Of a stretch of DNA of 64,000 nucleotides, positions 9,270 through 16,984 are shown piece after piece (within the stretch, counting starts at the first letter, position 1; every line of letters begins with the position of its first letter). Both the position numbers and the translations under genes were made by a program. The stretch is from Ruegeria lacuscaerulensis. Its GTDB lineage: Bacteria > Pseudomonadota > Alphaproteobacteria > Rhodobacterales > Rhodobacteraceae. The DNA is taken from positions 62,001 through 126,000 of the forward strand of contig NZ_WQDY01000007.1 in the NCBI RefSeq assembly GCF_013033355.1, given 5' to 3'. The notes under the pieces were generated by a model. That model was not told the origin of the DNA. It saw nothing but the letters and a program-made list of their open reading frames with translations, and did no database searches.

Positions 9270-10112
9270 GGTGAACAGCCCCGCCGCAATCACCAGCGCG
9301 GCCCCTACGACAACTGCGGGCCGCAGCGATTCTCCGAAGACTGAGATGCCAAGGATTGCGCTCCACATCAGGTGGAAATAGGCAAAGGGCTGCACGGAAC
9401 TGGCCTCGGCCATCTCATAGCACTTGATCAGCAGCCAGTGACCCAGAACGCCGCTGAGACACAAAAGACCCATCCAAAGCCAGTCGCCGCCGACCATCGG
9501 CTCCCAAAACCACAGGCCTATGACAGTCATGGCAACGGCCCCGGCAATACCGGTCCAGAAGAAGCTGGTCGCGGTGCTGTCACGTCGTGCTGCGTATCGG
9601 GTCAGCAAACCATAGACGGCAAACATCAGGGCCGAGATCAGTGGGATCACCGCCCACGGATTGAACACGCCCATGCCCGGCTGCAGGATAATCAGAACCC
9701 CGACGCACCCCACTCCAATTGCCGACCAGCGCCGCCATCCAACCTGTTCGCCCAGTACCGGCCCGCTGAGTGCCGCAATCAGCAGGGGATAACAGATGAA
9801 AACCGCCTGGCTTTCGATCAACCCAAGGATGGTAAAGGCATAAACCGCGACGCAGACCTCTCCGGCCAACAGAACACCGCGCAGGATTTGCAGCCCCAAC
9901 TGACTGGTTCTTGCAGTGGCCGCGATCCCTCCGGGTGTGCGCAGGGCCAGTGCGATGACAAACGCCGCGAAGAACCAATAGCGGATCATGACGACCATGT
10001 AGGTGTTATATGTCCCTGCCAAATGGCGCGAGATTCCGTCCTGCAAGGCAAACACAACTGTGGCCGAAATCATCAGCGCGATGCCCGCGCGGGTGTTGTT
10101 TTGCTGGCTCAT
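9243..10112 (-). CDS. EamA/DMT-family transporter
   Basis: This is a 289-residue membrane protein with about ten hydrophobic helices arranged as two EamA repeats (roughly residues 8-140 and 150-285). The family exports amino acids, nucleosides or other small metabolites; the substrate cannot be read from sequence. Its ATG overlaps the stop of mnmD (10109-10112), so the two genes are transcribed and translated together. That gives no obvious hint about the substrate. The N-terminus, ALMISATVVFALQDGISRHL, is typical of the S-adenosylmethionine-importer-like/RhaT-like branch in alphaproteobacteria, but this is only a resemblance. Confidence 0.88.
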   Translation of the reverse strand: MSQQNNTRAGIALMISATVVFALQDGISRHLAGTYNTYMVVMIRYWFFAAFVIALALRTPGGIAATARTSQLGLQILRGVLLAGEVCVAVYAFTILGLIESQAVFICYPLLIAALSGPVLGEQVGWRRWSAIGVGCVGVLIILQPGMGVFNPWAVIPLISALMFAVYGLLTRYAARRDSTATSFFWTGIAGAVAMTVIGLWFWEPMVGGDWLWMGLLCLSGVLGHWLLIKCYEMAEASSVQPFAYFHLMWSAILGISVFGESLRPAVVVGAALVIAAGLFTLWRERRQS

Positions 10113-10774
10113 GATCTGACAGCGCGGGTCATATGGCGTTTGCGGCCGAAACCCGGCGCGCGGGTGACAGCAAAGCCCGCATCCTCAAGCCCGCGACGCA
10201 CAAACCCTGCGGCAGTATAAGTCGCTGCCGTTCCGTCTTGGGCGGTATGGTCAAATACCTGTTGCATCAGGTCAGCACCCCAAAGTTCGGGGTTCTTGGC
10301 GGGGGAAAACCCGTCCAGAAACCATGCATCCGCAAGGCCCTGCCACGCAGGCAGGGCTTGCCGGGCATCGCCTTCGATGACCTCAAGGTGCAGAGTGCCC
10401 AAATCGCAAATGCCTCCCCGCCATGTAGCCAGAAACCGTTCGGCCCATTGGGCCAATTCAGGAAAGGCGGCCAAGGCACGGGACATGTCATCGCGGACCA
10501 TTGGGTAGGCCTCGAAACTGGTGAAGGTCAGCGGAGTCGACTGGCCCGATTTTTCCCACGCAGACCAGACGGTCAACAAGTTCAGTCCGGTTCCGAAACC
10601 TAGCTCGGCAATGCGAAATCCCGGCGCAAACCGTGCAGGCAGATCATTGCCCGCCAGAAAAACATGCCGCGTTTCCTCCAGCCCATTCTGGAGCGAGAAA
10701 TAGGGGTCATCGAAACGGTCCGAGACGGGGATCTGCCCATCCCGCCATGTCAGTTCGGCACGCTGGTCTGCCAT
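10109..10774 (-). CDS. mnmD: tRNA 5-(aminomethyl)uridine-34 methyltransferase MnmD
   Basis: This 221-residue SAM-dependent methyltransferase corresponds to the N-terminal domain of MnmC. It makes the final methylation of mnm5(s2)U at the wobble position of several tRNAs. Visible motifs are the SAM-binding ELGFGTGLN near residue 60, the DAWFLDGFSPAKNPELW signature near residue 140, and the C-terminal TYTAAGFVRRGLEDAGF. It lacks the FAD oxidase domain of bifunctional MnmC. A separate FAD oxidoreductase starts 55 bases away on the opposite strand. It overlaps the downstream EamA transporter gene by four bases. Confidence 0.93.
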   Translation of the reverse strand: MADQRAELTWRDGQIPVSDRFDDPYFSLQNGLEETRHVFLAGNDLPARFAPGFRIAELGFGTGLNLLTVWSAWEKSGQSTPLTFTSFEAYPMVRDDMSRALAAFPELAQWAERFLATWRGGICDLGTLHLEVIEGDARQALPAWQGLADAWFLDGFSPAKNPELWGADLMQQVFDHTAQDGTAATYTAAGFVRRGLEDAGFAVTRAPGFGRKRHMTRAVRS

Positions 10775-10829
10775 CGGGGAATCCTGTAGCTAAGCGGCGC
10801 GACACTGAACAAGGAAATGAGGTTTGGCA

Positions 10830-11864
10830 ATGGTCGATGTGACGGTGCGGGGTGCAGGTATCTTTGGCCTGTCCATCGCTTGGACCTGCGCCCGGCGCGG
10901 CGCCAAGGTGCAGGTGGTCGACCCGTTCGGCCCCGGCGCGGGCTCTAGCGGCGGGCTAGTGGGTGCGCTGGCCCCGCATGTGCCCGAGAACTGGAACGCT
11001 AAGAAAGCCTTTCAATTCGACGGCCTGATCATGGCCGAACCGTTCTGGAAACAGGTCGAGGCGACAGGAGGCGTTTCGCCCGGCTATGCCCGGTCAGGTC
11101 GCCTGCAACCCATTGCCGATCAACGCAGCTTGGACCTTGCCTACGCGAGAGCCGGGACGGCACAAGACTTGTGGCAAGGCCATGCCGAATGGCGCGTGGT
11201 CAAAACCTCGGAGATCGGTGCTTGGTGCCCGCCCAGCCCCACCGATTTCGTCATTCACGACACGCTCAGCGCGCGGATGCACCCCAGACGGGCCTGTGCC
11301 GCGCTGGTCGCCGCGTTAGAGGTGATGGACGTGCACGTTCAGGCGGAAGCGCCTGACAAAGGTCAGGTTATCCACGCCACCGGGTTGGCCGGGCTGCAAG
11401 CACTGAGCGGCGCTTTCGGAAAGACAGTCGGCAACGGCGTCAAAGGACAGGCCGCCCTGCTGCGATTTGATGCGGGTAACGTTCCACAACTTTTTGCAGA
11501 CGCCATTCATTTCGTTCCTCATGCGGACGGAACGCTGGCGATCGGTTCAACTTCGGAACGAGAGTATGACGATCCAACCAGTACGGACGCTGCGCTGGAA
11601 GATGTGTTGGAACGCGCCATGCGGGCGGTGCCGGTGCTGCATGGGGCCGAAGTGATCGAACGATGGGCCGGCGTCCGCCCTCGCAGCAAAAGTCGTGCAC
11701 CGATGCTGGGGGCACATCCTTTGCATCAGGGGCAGTTCATTGCCAATGGAGGGTTCAAGATCGGCTTTGGCATGGCACCGAAAGTGGCTGAGGTGATGGC
11801 TGATCTGGTGTTGGAAGAACGCGATACCATCCCCGATGATTTCAGGTCCGAAGCCTCACTCTGA
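10830..11864 (+). CDS. FAD-dependent oxidoreductase of the DAO family (possible stand-alone MnmC oxidase)
   Basis: This is a 344-residue D-amino-acid-oxidase-type flavoprotein. It has an N-terminal dinucleotide fold (GAGIFGLSIAWTCARRGAKV), a SSGGLVGALAPH segment and the C-terminal GGFKIGFGMAPKVAEVMADL, where DAO enzymes close the flavin site. The ATG at 10830 follows AAGGAAATGAGG; a TTG two codons upstream is less likely. It is divergent from mnmD. In enterobacteria the oxidase and methyltransferase halves are fused as MnmC, so this protein could remove the carboxymethyl group of cmnm5U. That is inference from position and family; it could be another amine or amino-acid oxidase. Confidence 0.8.
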   Translation: MVDVTVRGAGIFGLSIAWTCARRGAKVQVVDPFGPGAGSSGGLVGALAPHVPENWNAKKAFQFDGLIMAEPFWKQVEATGGVSPGYARSGRLQPIADQRSLDLAYARAGTAQDLWQGHAEWRVVKTSEIGAWCPPSPTDFVIHDTLSARMHPRRACAALVAALEVMDVHVQAEAPDKGQVIHATGLAGLQALSGAFGKTVGNGVKGQAALLRFDAGNVPQLFADAIHFVPHADGTLAIGSTSEREYDDPTSTDAALEDVLERAMRAVPVLHGAEVIERWAGVRPRSKSRAPMLGAHPLHQGQFIANGGFKIGFGMAPKVAEVMADLVLEERDTIPDDFRSEASL

Positions 11865-12653
11865 ACGGGGCACGGCCTGCGCGCTCATACATTGGCGTCC
11901 GTCCGGGCCACGCACCCACATATCCGCGCCGTTCCGACACAAAATCGCCTGCTCAAAATGTATCAAAGGCGAAGAGGCCCGGAAAGAAAACTGCGCCAGC
12001 GGGCCAATCTGATCCTGCGCGAACATCATCAACAGTTGCGCTAGCAGGGGGCCGTGAACAACCAGCCCGTCATAGCCTTCGACTTCGCGGGCATAATCCA
12101 GATCATAGTGTATTCGGTGCCCGTTGAACGTCAGCGCCGAATAGCGAAACAGCACTGTCGAATCGAAATCGACCTCCCGCCGATGCGTTTCATCCAAGCG
12201 TGCTTGAGGTGCGACAGGCCGGACAACATTCGCCGAGGGGTCTTCGCGGTAAACCAAATCCTGCCATTCCGTCAGGCAAAGCGCTCCGTTCTGGTGGAAT
12301 TCGTGACGCAGAGTGACAAACCCAAGCGGGCCGCTGCGTCCAGCCTTAACCTCGGAGCTTTCGCAAACCGTCCGCTTCTCGGCCTGCGCTCCTGCTGTTA
12401 GCGGCGTATGAAACTCCAACCGTCCCCCGGCCCACATGCGGCGCGGCAGGCCCATGTCGGGGATCAGCCCGCCGACTTTTGGGTGCCCGTCGCGCCCCAG
12501 CTGATCTGGGGTCTGTGGAGACCAGAAATACAGGTGATGAAAAAATGGTGGCAACTCGGACCCGGCTGCTACACTTGGCTTTTGACCCAGCGTTGCCTGC
12601 AATGCGGTAGCACGCGCCGGGTCCAGGGTGTCAGTCAGGATATCCTCGGTCAT
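11856..12653 (-). CDS. Hot-dog fold acyl dehydratase (FAS1-like / mesaconyl-CoA hydratase type)
   Basis: This 265-residue protein has two hot-dog halves, an N-terminal FAS1-like dehydratase domain (about residues 30-140) and a C-terminal MaoC-like half. It carries RYSALTFNGHRIHYD and YDGLVVHGPLLAQLL, characteristic of the fungal HTD2/mesaconyl-C4-CoA hydratase family. The reaction is probably hydration or dehydration of an acyl-CoA thioester, but the substrate is unknown. The last nine bases overlap the end of the convergent FAD oxidoreductase. The gene stands alone, so context does not help to name the pathway. Confidence 0.82.
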   Translation of the reverse strand: MTEDILTDTLDPARATALQATLGQKPSVAAGSELPPFFHHLYFWSPQTPDQLGRDGHPKVGGLIPDMGLPRRMWAGGRLEFHTPLTAGAQAEKRTVCESSEVKAGRSGPLGFVTLRHEFHQNGALCLTEWQDLVYREDPSANVVRPVAPQARLDETHRREVDFDSTVLFRYSALTFNGHRIHYDLDYAREVEGYDGLVVHGPLLAQLLMMFAQDQIGPLAQFSFRASSPLIHFEQAILCRNGADMWVRGPDGRQCMSAQAVPRSE

Positions 12654-12701
12654 AAGAAAACCCTAAGCAGCGCGCCTGTGCAGAACAAGCCATCAGGGCT
12701 T

Positions 12702-13244
12702 TCAAAGACCCGCTTCCGCCCGCAATTTCTGCATCAGGGTCCGCAGGGCACTTTCATAGCGCTCGCTGACCAGCTTGCCGTGTTCGTCGAATTCGTTCGA
12801 ACTGTCAGCCAAATGGATTTCCGGGCCCTGCAGGATGCGCGGCTGGAACGGAACCATATAGCCGCGCAAAACCATTTGCGCGCGCTCCCCACCGGCCCGT
12901 CCGGCAGCCGCAGACATAACAGCGACAGGCTTGTCAACCCAGGGACGACCCTTGGTTCGGCTGACCCAATCCAGAGCGTTTTTCAGTACGCCAGACGGCC
13001 CCTTGTTGTATTCCGGGGTCGAGATGATCACCGCATCGGCCTGCGCGATCTGATCCGCCAGCACCTGAACGGCGGCGGGAATACCCTCGCCTTCTTCCAG
13101 ATCGCCGTCGTAAAGCGGCAGATTCAGGTCTGCCTCGATATGGGTGGCGGGTTCGAACAGCCGGGCGGCCTCGCGCAGCAGTTTACGGTTGGTCGCGCTT
13201 TCGCGAAGTGAGCCGGAAAGGCTCAGAAGGATCGGTTCGGACAT
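12702..13244 (-). CDS. NADPH-dependent FMN reductase family protein
   Basis: This is a 180-residue flavodoxin-fold protein. LSLSGSLRESATNRKLL is the phosphate-binding loop for FMN and STPEYNKGPSGVLKNALDW is the family signature of ChrR/ArsH/azoreductase-like quinone or metal reductases. It would reduce quinones or flavin with NAD(P)H in the cytoplasm. The ATG at 13244 has a GGAG site seven bases upstream. The frame is open for 39 more codons, but the added sequence is not protein-like. It lies behind the OmpA-like gene, from which it is separated by a strong hairpin. Confidence 0.92.
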   Translation of the reverse strand: MSEPILLSLSGSLRESATNRKLLREAARLFEPATHIEADLNLPLYDGDLEEGEGIPAAVQVLADQIAQADAVIISTPEYNKGPSGVLKNALDWVSRTKGRPWVDKPVAVMSAAAGRAGGERAQMVLRGYMVPFQPRILQGPEIHLADSSNEFDEHGKLVSERYESALRTLMQKLRAEAGL

Positions 13245-13331
13245 TGGGAAGCTCCGTTGCGTGTTCCCCAATACGTAGCGCGGCTTTGTCGTGGACCAAA
13301 GCCCACCTGACGCGCAGTCAATGTGCGCAAA

Positions 13332-13351
13332 AGGGCGCCAAAAGGCGCCCT
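13332..13351 (-). terminator. Rho-independent terminator after the OmpA-like gene
   Basis: A perfect eight-base-pair stem, AGGGCGCC and GGCGCCCT with an AAAA loop, lies 15 bases after the stop of the minus-strand OmpA-like gene. Read on the minus strand it is followed by TTTTGC, a short T run. Confidence 0.8.
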
Positions 13352-13366
13352 GTTCGGTCAATGTGA

Positions 13367-14029
13367 TCAGTTGGGGATGATCTCGATATCGACCCGACGG
13401 TTCTGCGCCTTGCCCGCAGCGGTCAGGTTCGATGCAGCAGGACGACTTTCGCCCAGACCAATGGTCGAGATCCGCGCGCCATTCACGCCATTCGCTTGCA
13501 GAATATCCGCGACCGAGCGCGCGCGACGTTCGGACAGGCCCTGATTATACGAGGCCTCGCCATCGCTGTCGGTGTGGCCGATAACCTGCACGTTCGAATT
13601 GGGATAGCGCGTCAAGTTCTGACCCACCTTCACCAGATCGGCCCGTAACGCCGGACGCACGGTCGCGCTGTCGGTGTTGAAAGTAATGTCGTTGGGCACG
13701 GTCACGATCAGGCGGTTGCCTGCGTTCACAATAGTAATGCCGTCATTGGCCAGTTGCTGCCGCAGCTCTGCCGCTTGCTGGTCCAGCTGATTGCCAATGA
13801 TTCCACCGCCTGCTGCGCCGATTGCGGCACCGGCCACGGCACCCAGAAGCGGGTCCGAGTCGTTGGCAATCGCCCCAACGCCCGCGCCAACAATACTGCC
13901 CAGAATTGCACCTTGCTTGGCGTTCTGGTTCGGATCGGCCGGAAGGTTCAGGGTACCGGGGTCCGTACAAGCACCCAGAAACATGGCCGAGCACAGCCCG
14001 GCGGTTACAAAAAACTTGGAAATCGTCAT
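13367..14029 (-). CDS. OmpA-family outer membrane lipoprotein with glycine-zipper
   Basis: This is a 220-residue probable lipoprotein. The N-terminus MTISKFFVTAGLCSAMFLGAC ends in a lipobox-like LGAC. A glycine-zipper segment follows (GAILGSIVGAGVGAIAND, then GAVAGAAIGAAGGG). The OmpA C-terminal peptidoglycan-binding domain covers residues 115-218, with NVQVIGHTDSDGEASYN and LSERRARSVADIL. It would tether the outer membrane to the wall, as the YiaD/Pal-like proteins do. The ATG at 14029 follows an AAGGTG ribosome site; a start 13 codons earlier would hide the signal peptide. The gene is single and ends at its own terminator. Confidence 0.92.
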   Translation of the reverse strand: MTISKFFVTAGLCSAMFLGACTDPGTLNLPADPNQNAKQGAILGSIVGAGVGAIANDSDPLLGAVAGAAIGAAGGGIIGNQLDQQAAELRQQLANDGITIVNAGNRLIVTVPNDITFNTDSATVRPALRADLVKVGQNLTRYPNSNVQVIGHTDSDGEASYNQGLSERRARSVADILQANGVNGARISTIGLGESRPAASNLTAAGKAQNRRVDIEIIPN

Positions 14030-14146
14030 GAATTCACCTTCTGCTCTGGACCTGTTTTTTAGGTCCATGTTGTTTGAGGCAGTATATCGTGCCTAGTGCA
14101 GGCAGGCTCAAGCAACAATGCGGTGATATGGGCAGTTACTCGCCGT

Positions 14147-14839
14147 CTAATGGGCTTTTGGTCCAGTCTCCCATTGGTTTTGTTCCTGCCAGATGGCGCG
14201 CAACGGCTCTCCCTGACCGCAAAAATGGTCATCTATCAGTTCGCAGGCCCAGATTCGATCCGTGCGGAAGTGGCGAAACCCGCTACGAAGCTCGCACCAG
14301 GCGACCAGCATGGTGCATTCTATGTGATAAATCAGAGCGACAGGCCGCACGACACGTTCGGTTTTTTCCTCTTGGGCATTGATGTAGGTGATGCGAATCT
14401 TGCGCTCGACGCGGATGGCCTCTCGGTAGTTCACAACGGGGATACAGCCCTTGTCGGGATCGTCGATCGGTGCGCCCCACGGCGCCACTTGCAACCAGTC
14501 CGCAGGCGCGCGCAGTGCCTCGATCTTGCGGCACACCCGGTCGGCAGCCTGTTGCAACGTACTGTCCCCGGTGCGGGCCAACATTGACAGGCCAACCCAC
14601 AGCGCCTCAACTTCTTCGGCGTCGAAATTCAGGGGCGGCAGGTCATACCCGCGCCGCATCATGTAGCCGACCCCTGCTTCGCCCTCAATCGGAGTGCGTT
14701 GCGCCTGAAGTGCCGCGATGTCGCGATACACCGTACGCACCGAAACTTCGAGCTTTTCGGCCAGCACCTCGGCTGTGACCGGCGCGTCGGTGGCGCGCAG
14801 GATCTGGATGATTTCAAACAAACGGGTCGAGCGACGCAT
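14147..14839 (-). CDS. YafY-type transcriptional regulator (HTH plus WYL domain)
   Basis: This is a 230-residue regulator. The N-terminal winged HTH (residues 1-65) contains RLFEIIQILRATDAPVTAEVL and VSVRTVYRDIAAL, and residues 130-220 form a WYL-type ligand-sensing domain. Such proteins usually repress a divergent gene and themselves. A prominent inverted repeat CTGACACC...GGTGTCAG lies 23-61 bases upstream of its start, in the gap before a short divergent reading frame at 14943. The regulator is intact, but its expected target gene is not obvious here. Confidence 0.9.
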   Translation of the reverse strand: MRRSTRLFEIIQILRATDAPVTAEVLAEKLEVSVRTVYRDIAALQAQRTPIEGEAGVGYMMRRGYDLPPLNFDAEEVEALWVGLSMLARTGDSTLQQAADRVCRKIEALRAPADWLQVAPWGAPIDDPDKGCIPVVNYREAIRVERKIRITYINAQEEKTERVVRPVALIYHIECTMLVAWCELRSGFRHFRTDRIWACELIDDHFCGQGEPLRAIWQEQNQWETGPKAH

Positions 14840-14861
14840 GGCGGTCTCCGGAGTTTTTCTG

Positions 14862-14900
14862 CTGACACCTTAGCACACCCCCCTGACAAGGTGGTGTCAG
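14862..14900. promoter_or_regulatory. Probable operator of the YafY-type regulator
   Basis: CTGACACC at 14862-14869 and GGTGTCAG at 14893-14900 form a perfect eight-base inverted repeat 23 bases apart. A third CTGACA-like half site occurs at 14883-14888. The arrangement lies between the regulator and the divergent small reading frame. I infer autoregulation; nothing in the sequence proves binding. Confidence 0.6.
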
Positions 14901-14942
14901 TAGTGATGCGCCAGATTGGATCACCAACACAGGAGATCCGCC

Positions 14943-15128
14943 ATGCCAAGCCGCGACAATCACGTCATGATGACACTGCAACTTGGGCGTTGGTCGCAGG
15001 ACCACAACCTGCGGGCGTTTGAAATCGAACGCGAACTCATGTCCACTCGACAACCCTGCGCCCCGCGGCGACGAATTAGGCGGTTTTCGCTTGGAAACTT
15101 GAAACTGCTCTGGACCGGGACGGCTTAG
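14943..15128 (+). CDS. Small hypothetical protein or gene remnant (61 residues)
   Basis: A 61-codon frame starts with ATG at 14943, nine bases behind a good AGGAG site (14931-14935) and downstream of the YafY operator, where a regulated target gene would normally begin. The product begins MPSRDNHVMMTLQLGRW and becomes very Arg-rich (RRRIRRFSLGN). I recognise no family, membrane segment or signal peptide. Its stop overlaps the convergent pseudouridine synthase stop by four bases. It could be a genuine small protein or the 5' end of a gene that has been truncated; the expression signals look better than the coding sequence. Confidence 0.4.
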   Translation: MPSRDNHVMMTLQLGRWSQDHNLRAFEIERELMSTRQPCAPRRRIRRFSLGNLKLLWTGTA

Positions 15129-15772
15129 AAATCCGCCACGGCGCGGAACTTCATCGACGCGCCGCCATCGGGGCTTTTCAACCTTAGCTCTTCGGAATGC
15201 AGCATCAGTCGCGGATAGTCCCGCGCTGGCCCTTCCGCGTAAAAGGGATCGCCCAGAATGGCATGACCCAGCGATTGCATGTGCACGCGCAACTGATGCG
15301 AGCGACCGGTTTTCGGAAACAGACGGATACGTGTCGTCTCACCCTCATGTTTCACCACGCGCCAGTCGGTTACGGCGGGTTTTCCGGTCTCGTGGCACAC
15401 CATCTGACGGGGGCGGTTGGGCCAGTCGACAATCAATGGCAGATCGACAGTGCCGATCTTGTCCTCAACCTTCCCCCAAACGCGGGCGATATAAGTCTTG
15501 CGGGTCTGGCGCTTTTCGAACTGCATACTCAGATGACGCTGCGCATGCGACGTCTGCGCAAACACCATCACGCCCGACGTATCCCGATCCAGCCGATGCA
15601 CCAGCAGCGCCTGAGGGAACACCGCTTGTACACGGGTCAGCAAGCAGTCGGCCAGATGCTCTCCGCGTCCTGGCACTGACAACAGACCCGAGGGTTTATT
15701 GACCACAATCAATTGCGCATCTTCGTGCAGCACATCCAGTGGGGTCAGAGGGGGATTATAGGCGTCGCTCAT
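15125..15772 (-). CDS. RluA-family pseudouridine synthase
   Basis: This 215-residue enzyme converts uridine to pseudouridine in RNA. The catalytic Asp62 lies in HRLDRDTSGVMVF, the hallmark of the RluA family. KTGRSHQLRVHMQSLGHAILGDPFY is the other conserved block (around residues 158-182). There is no N-terminal S4 domain, and the length is close to that of E. coli RluA (219), which modifies 23S rRNA U746 and tRNA U32. That makes RluA the best guess among the paralogues, but specificity cannot be settled from sequence alone. The ATG is at 15770-15772. Confidence 0.9.
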   Translation of the reverse strand: MSDAYNPPLTPLDVLHEDAQLIVVNKPSGLLSVPGRGEHLADCLLTRVQAVFPQALLVHRLDRDTSGVMVFAQTSHAQRHLSMQFEKRQTRKTYIARVWGKVEDKIGTVDLPLIVDWPNRPRQMVCHETGKPAVTDWRVVKHEGETTRIRLFPKTGRSHQLRVHMQSLGHAILGDPFYAEGPARDYPRLMLHSEELRLKSPDGGASMKFRAVADF

Positions 15773-15867
15773 GCGCGCCTGCCTATCTTACCGCGCCCCC
15801 TCCCGCAACGTCGGCCTTGCCTGCCCTGAACGGTTCGGCAAATCTGTTCCAAAGCGGAGGAGAATAG

Positions 15868-16278
15868 ATGCACCCAACTATCGAGCGTATGCAAGAGGTC
15901 GTCGCCAAGGGCGATGAAACCCTGATCCTTGAGTTGCTGGCCGAAGACGTGCGTTTTTTGCCCCCCACCTATTTCAGCACATGGACCGGGCGAGAACCCG
16001 TGGCGGCCGTGCTGGGACATGTGGGACAGGTGTTTTCTGATTTCCATTATCGCCGGATCATGGGGGACGGCAAGGATTGGGCGCTGGAGTTTCAGTGCAA
16101 GATCGGTGATCTGGATGCGGTTGGCGTTGACCTGATCACGCTGAACGATGACGGGCTGATCCAGGATTTCGAGGTCGTCATGCGCCCCTACAAAAGCGTT
16201 GGCGCCCTGCGCGAAGCGATGATGTCCCGCGTTATGACCGACGCGCGGTTCCTCAAGTTCAAAGACGCTTTAAGCTGA
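15868..16278 (+). CDS. SnoaL/NTF2-like protein
   Basis: This is a 136-residue small cone-shaped NTF2-like fold protein. It begins MHPTIERMQEVVAKGDETLI, and LLAEDVRFLPPTYF is typical of SnoaL-type pockets. LQCKIGDLDAVGVDLITLNDDGLI forms the later sheet. Members bind small hydrophobic ligands or act as isomerases and cyclases, and many have no known role. An AGGAG site precedes the ATG. The GDSL hydrolase gene starts two bases after its stop, so they form a two-gene operon. Confidence 0.8.
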   Translation: MHPTIERMQEVVAKGDETLILELLAEDVRFLPPTYFSTWTGREPVAAVLGHVGQVFSDFHYRRIMGDGKDWALEFQCKIGDLDAVGVDLITLNDDGLIQDFEVVMRPYKSVGALREAMMSRVMTDARFLKFKDALS

Positions 16279-16279
16279 T

Positions 16280-16984
16280 ATGCCTCTCGCCGCTGATCAA
16301 CTTTTACGCGTTCCCCTGTTGCCCGTGCTGGCGGCACAGGGGTTTTCCGTACGCCGGAACGCGCGGTTCCTGCCCGAACCCTCAGGTCCACGTGAAGGCC
16401 GAGAAGGGCGCGGTCCCCGGTTGCGTCTTCTGATTGCCGGGGACAGCTCAGCCGCTGGTGTCGGCGCAGGCACTCAATCACAAGCGTTATCGGGGTGTTT
16501 GGTCCGAGAACTGTCTCGCCACTACGCTGTAGAGTGGCGGTTAGAGGCGACAACCGGGCACACGACGTTGGACACGATCGAACGCCTGCAGGCTTTGAAC
16601 GGGCAATTCGACATGGCGGTGACCGCTCTGGGCGTCAACGACGTCACGCGGGCTGTTTCCCAAAGGGTTTTCATGGAACGGCAGTCGCGGCTGCTTGCGT
16701 TGCTGACGGGTAAGCTGGGCGCGCGGCGCGTTGTTGTAACCGCCGTACCACACATGAACCGCTTCCCCGCGTTGCCCCAACCACTGGCCTGGGTCCTGGG
16801 CCAACAAGCCGCCCGGTTGGATCTTGGGTTGCGAGATGTCGTGGAAAGTTGCGCTCAGGCACGACATCTCACTCTCGATCTGCCGGACGACCCGGCACTT
16901 GCGGCACCTGACGGGTATCATCCAAGCCCGAAAACCTATGCCATATGGGCGGCAGAGGCCGCGCGCCTATTGCGTCAGGCCTGA
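16280..16984 (+). CDS. SGNH/GDSL hydrolase
   Basis: This is a 234-residue esterase-lipase-like protein. Block I is LLIAGDSSAAGVG with the nucleophile Ser near residue 55, block III contains ALGVNDVTRA (Gly-x-Asn-Asp), and block V is DGYHPS with the catalytic Asp and His close to the C-terminus. No signal peptide is evident, so it is probably cytoplasmic. It is co-transcribed with the NTF2-like gene just upstream. Substrate unknown: acyl-thioester, lipid or carbohydrate ester are all possible. Its 3' end overlaps the convergent rarD gene by 10 bases. Confidence 0.86.
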   Translation: MPLAADQLLRVPLLPVLAAQGFSVRRNARFLPEPSGPREGREGRGPRLRLLIAGDSSAAGVGAGTQSQALSGCLVRELSRHYAVEWRLEATTGHTTLDTIERLQALNGQFDMAVTALGVNDVTRAVSQRVFMERQSRLLALLTGKLGARRVVVTAVPHMNRFPALPQPLAWVLGQQAARLDLGLRDVVESCAQARHLTLDLPDDPALAAPDGYHPSPKTYAIWAAEAARLLRQA

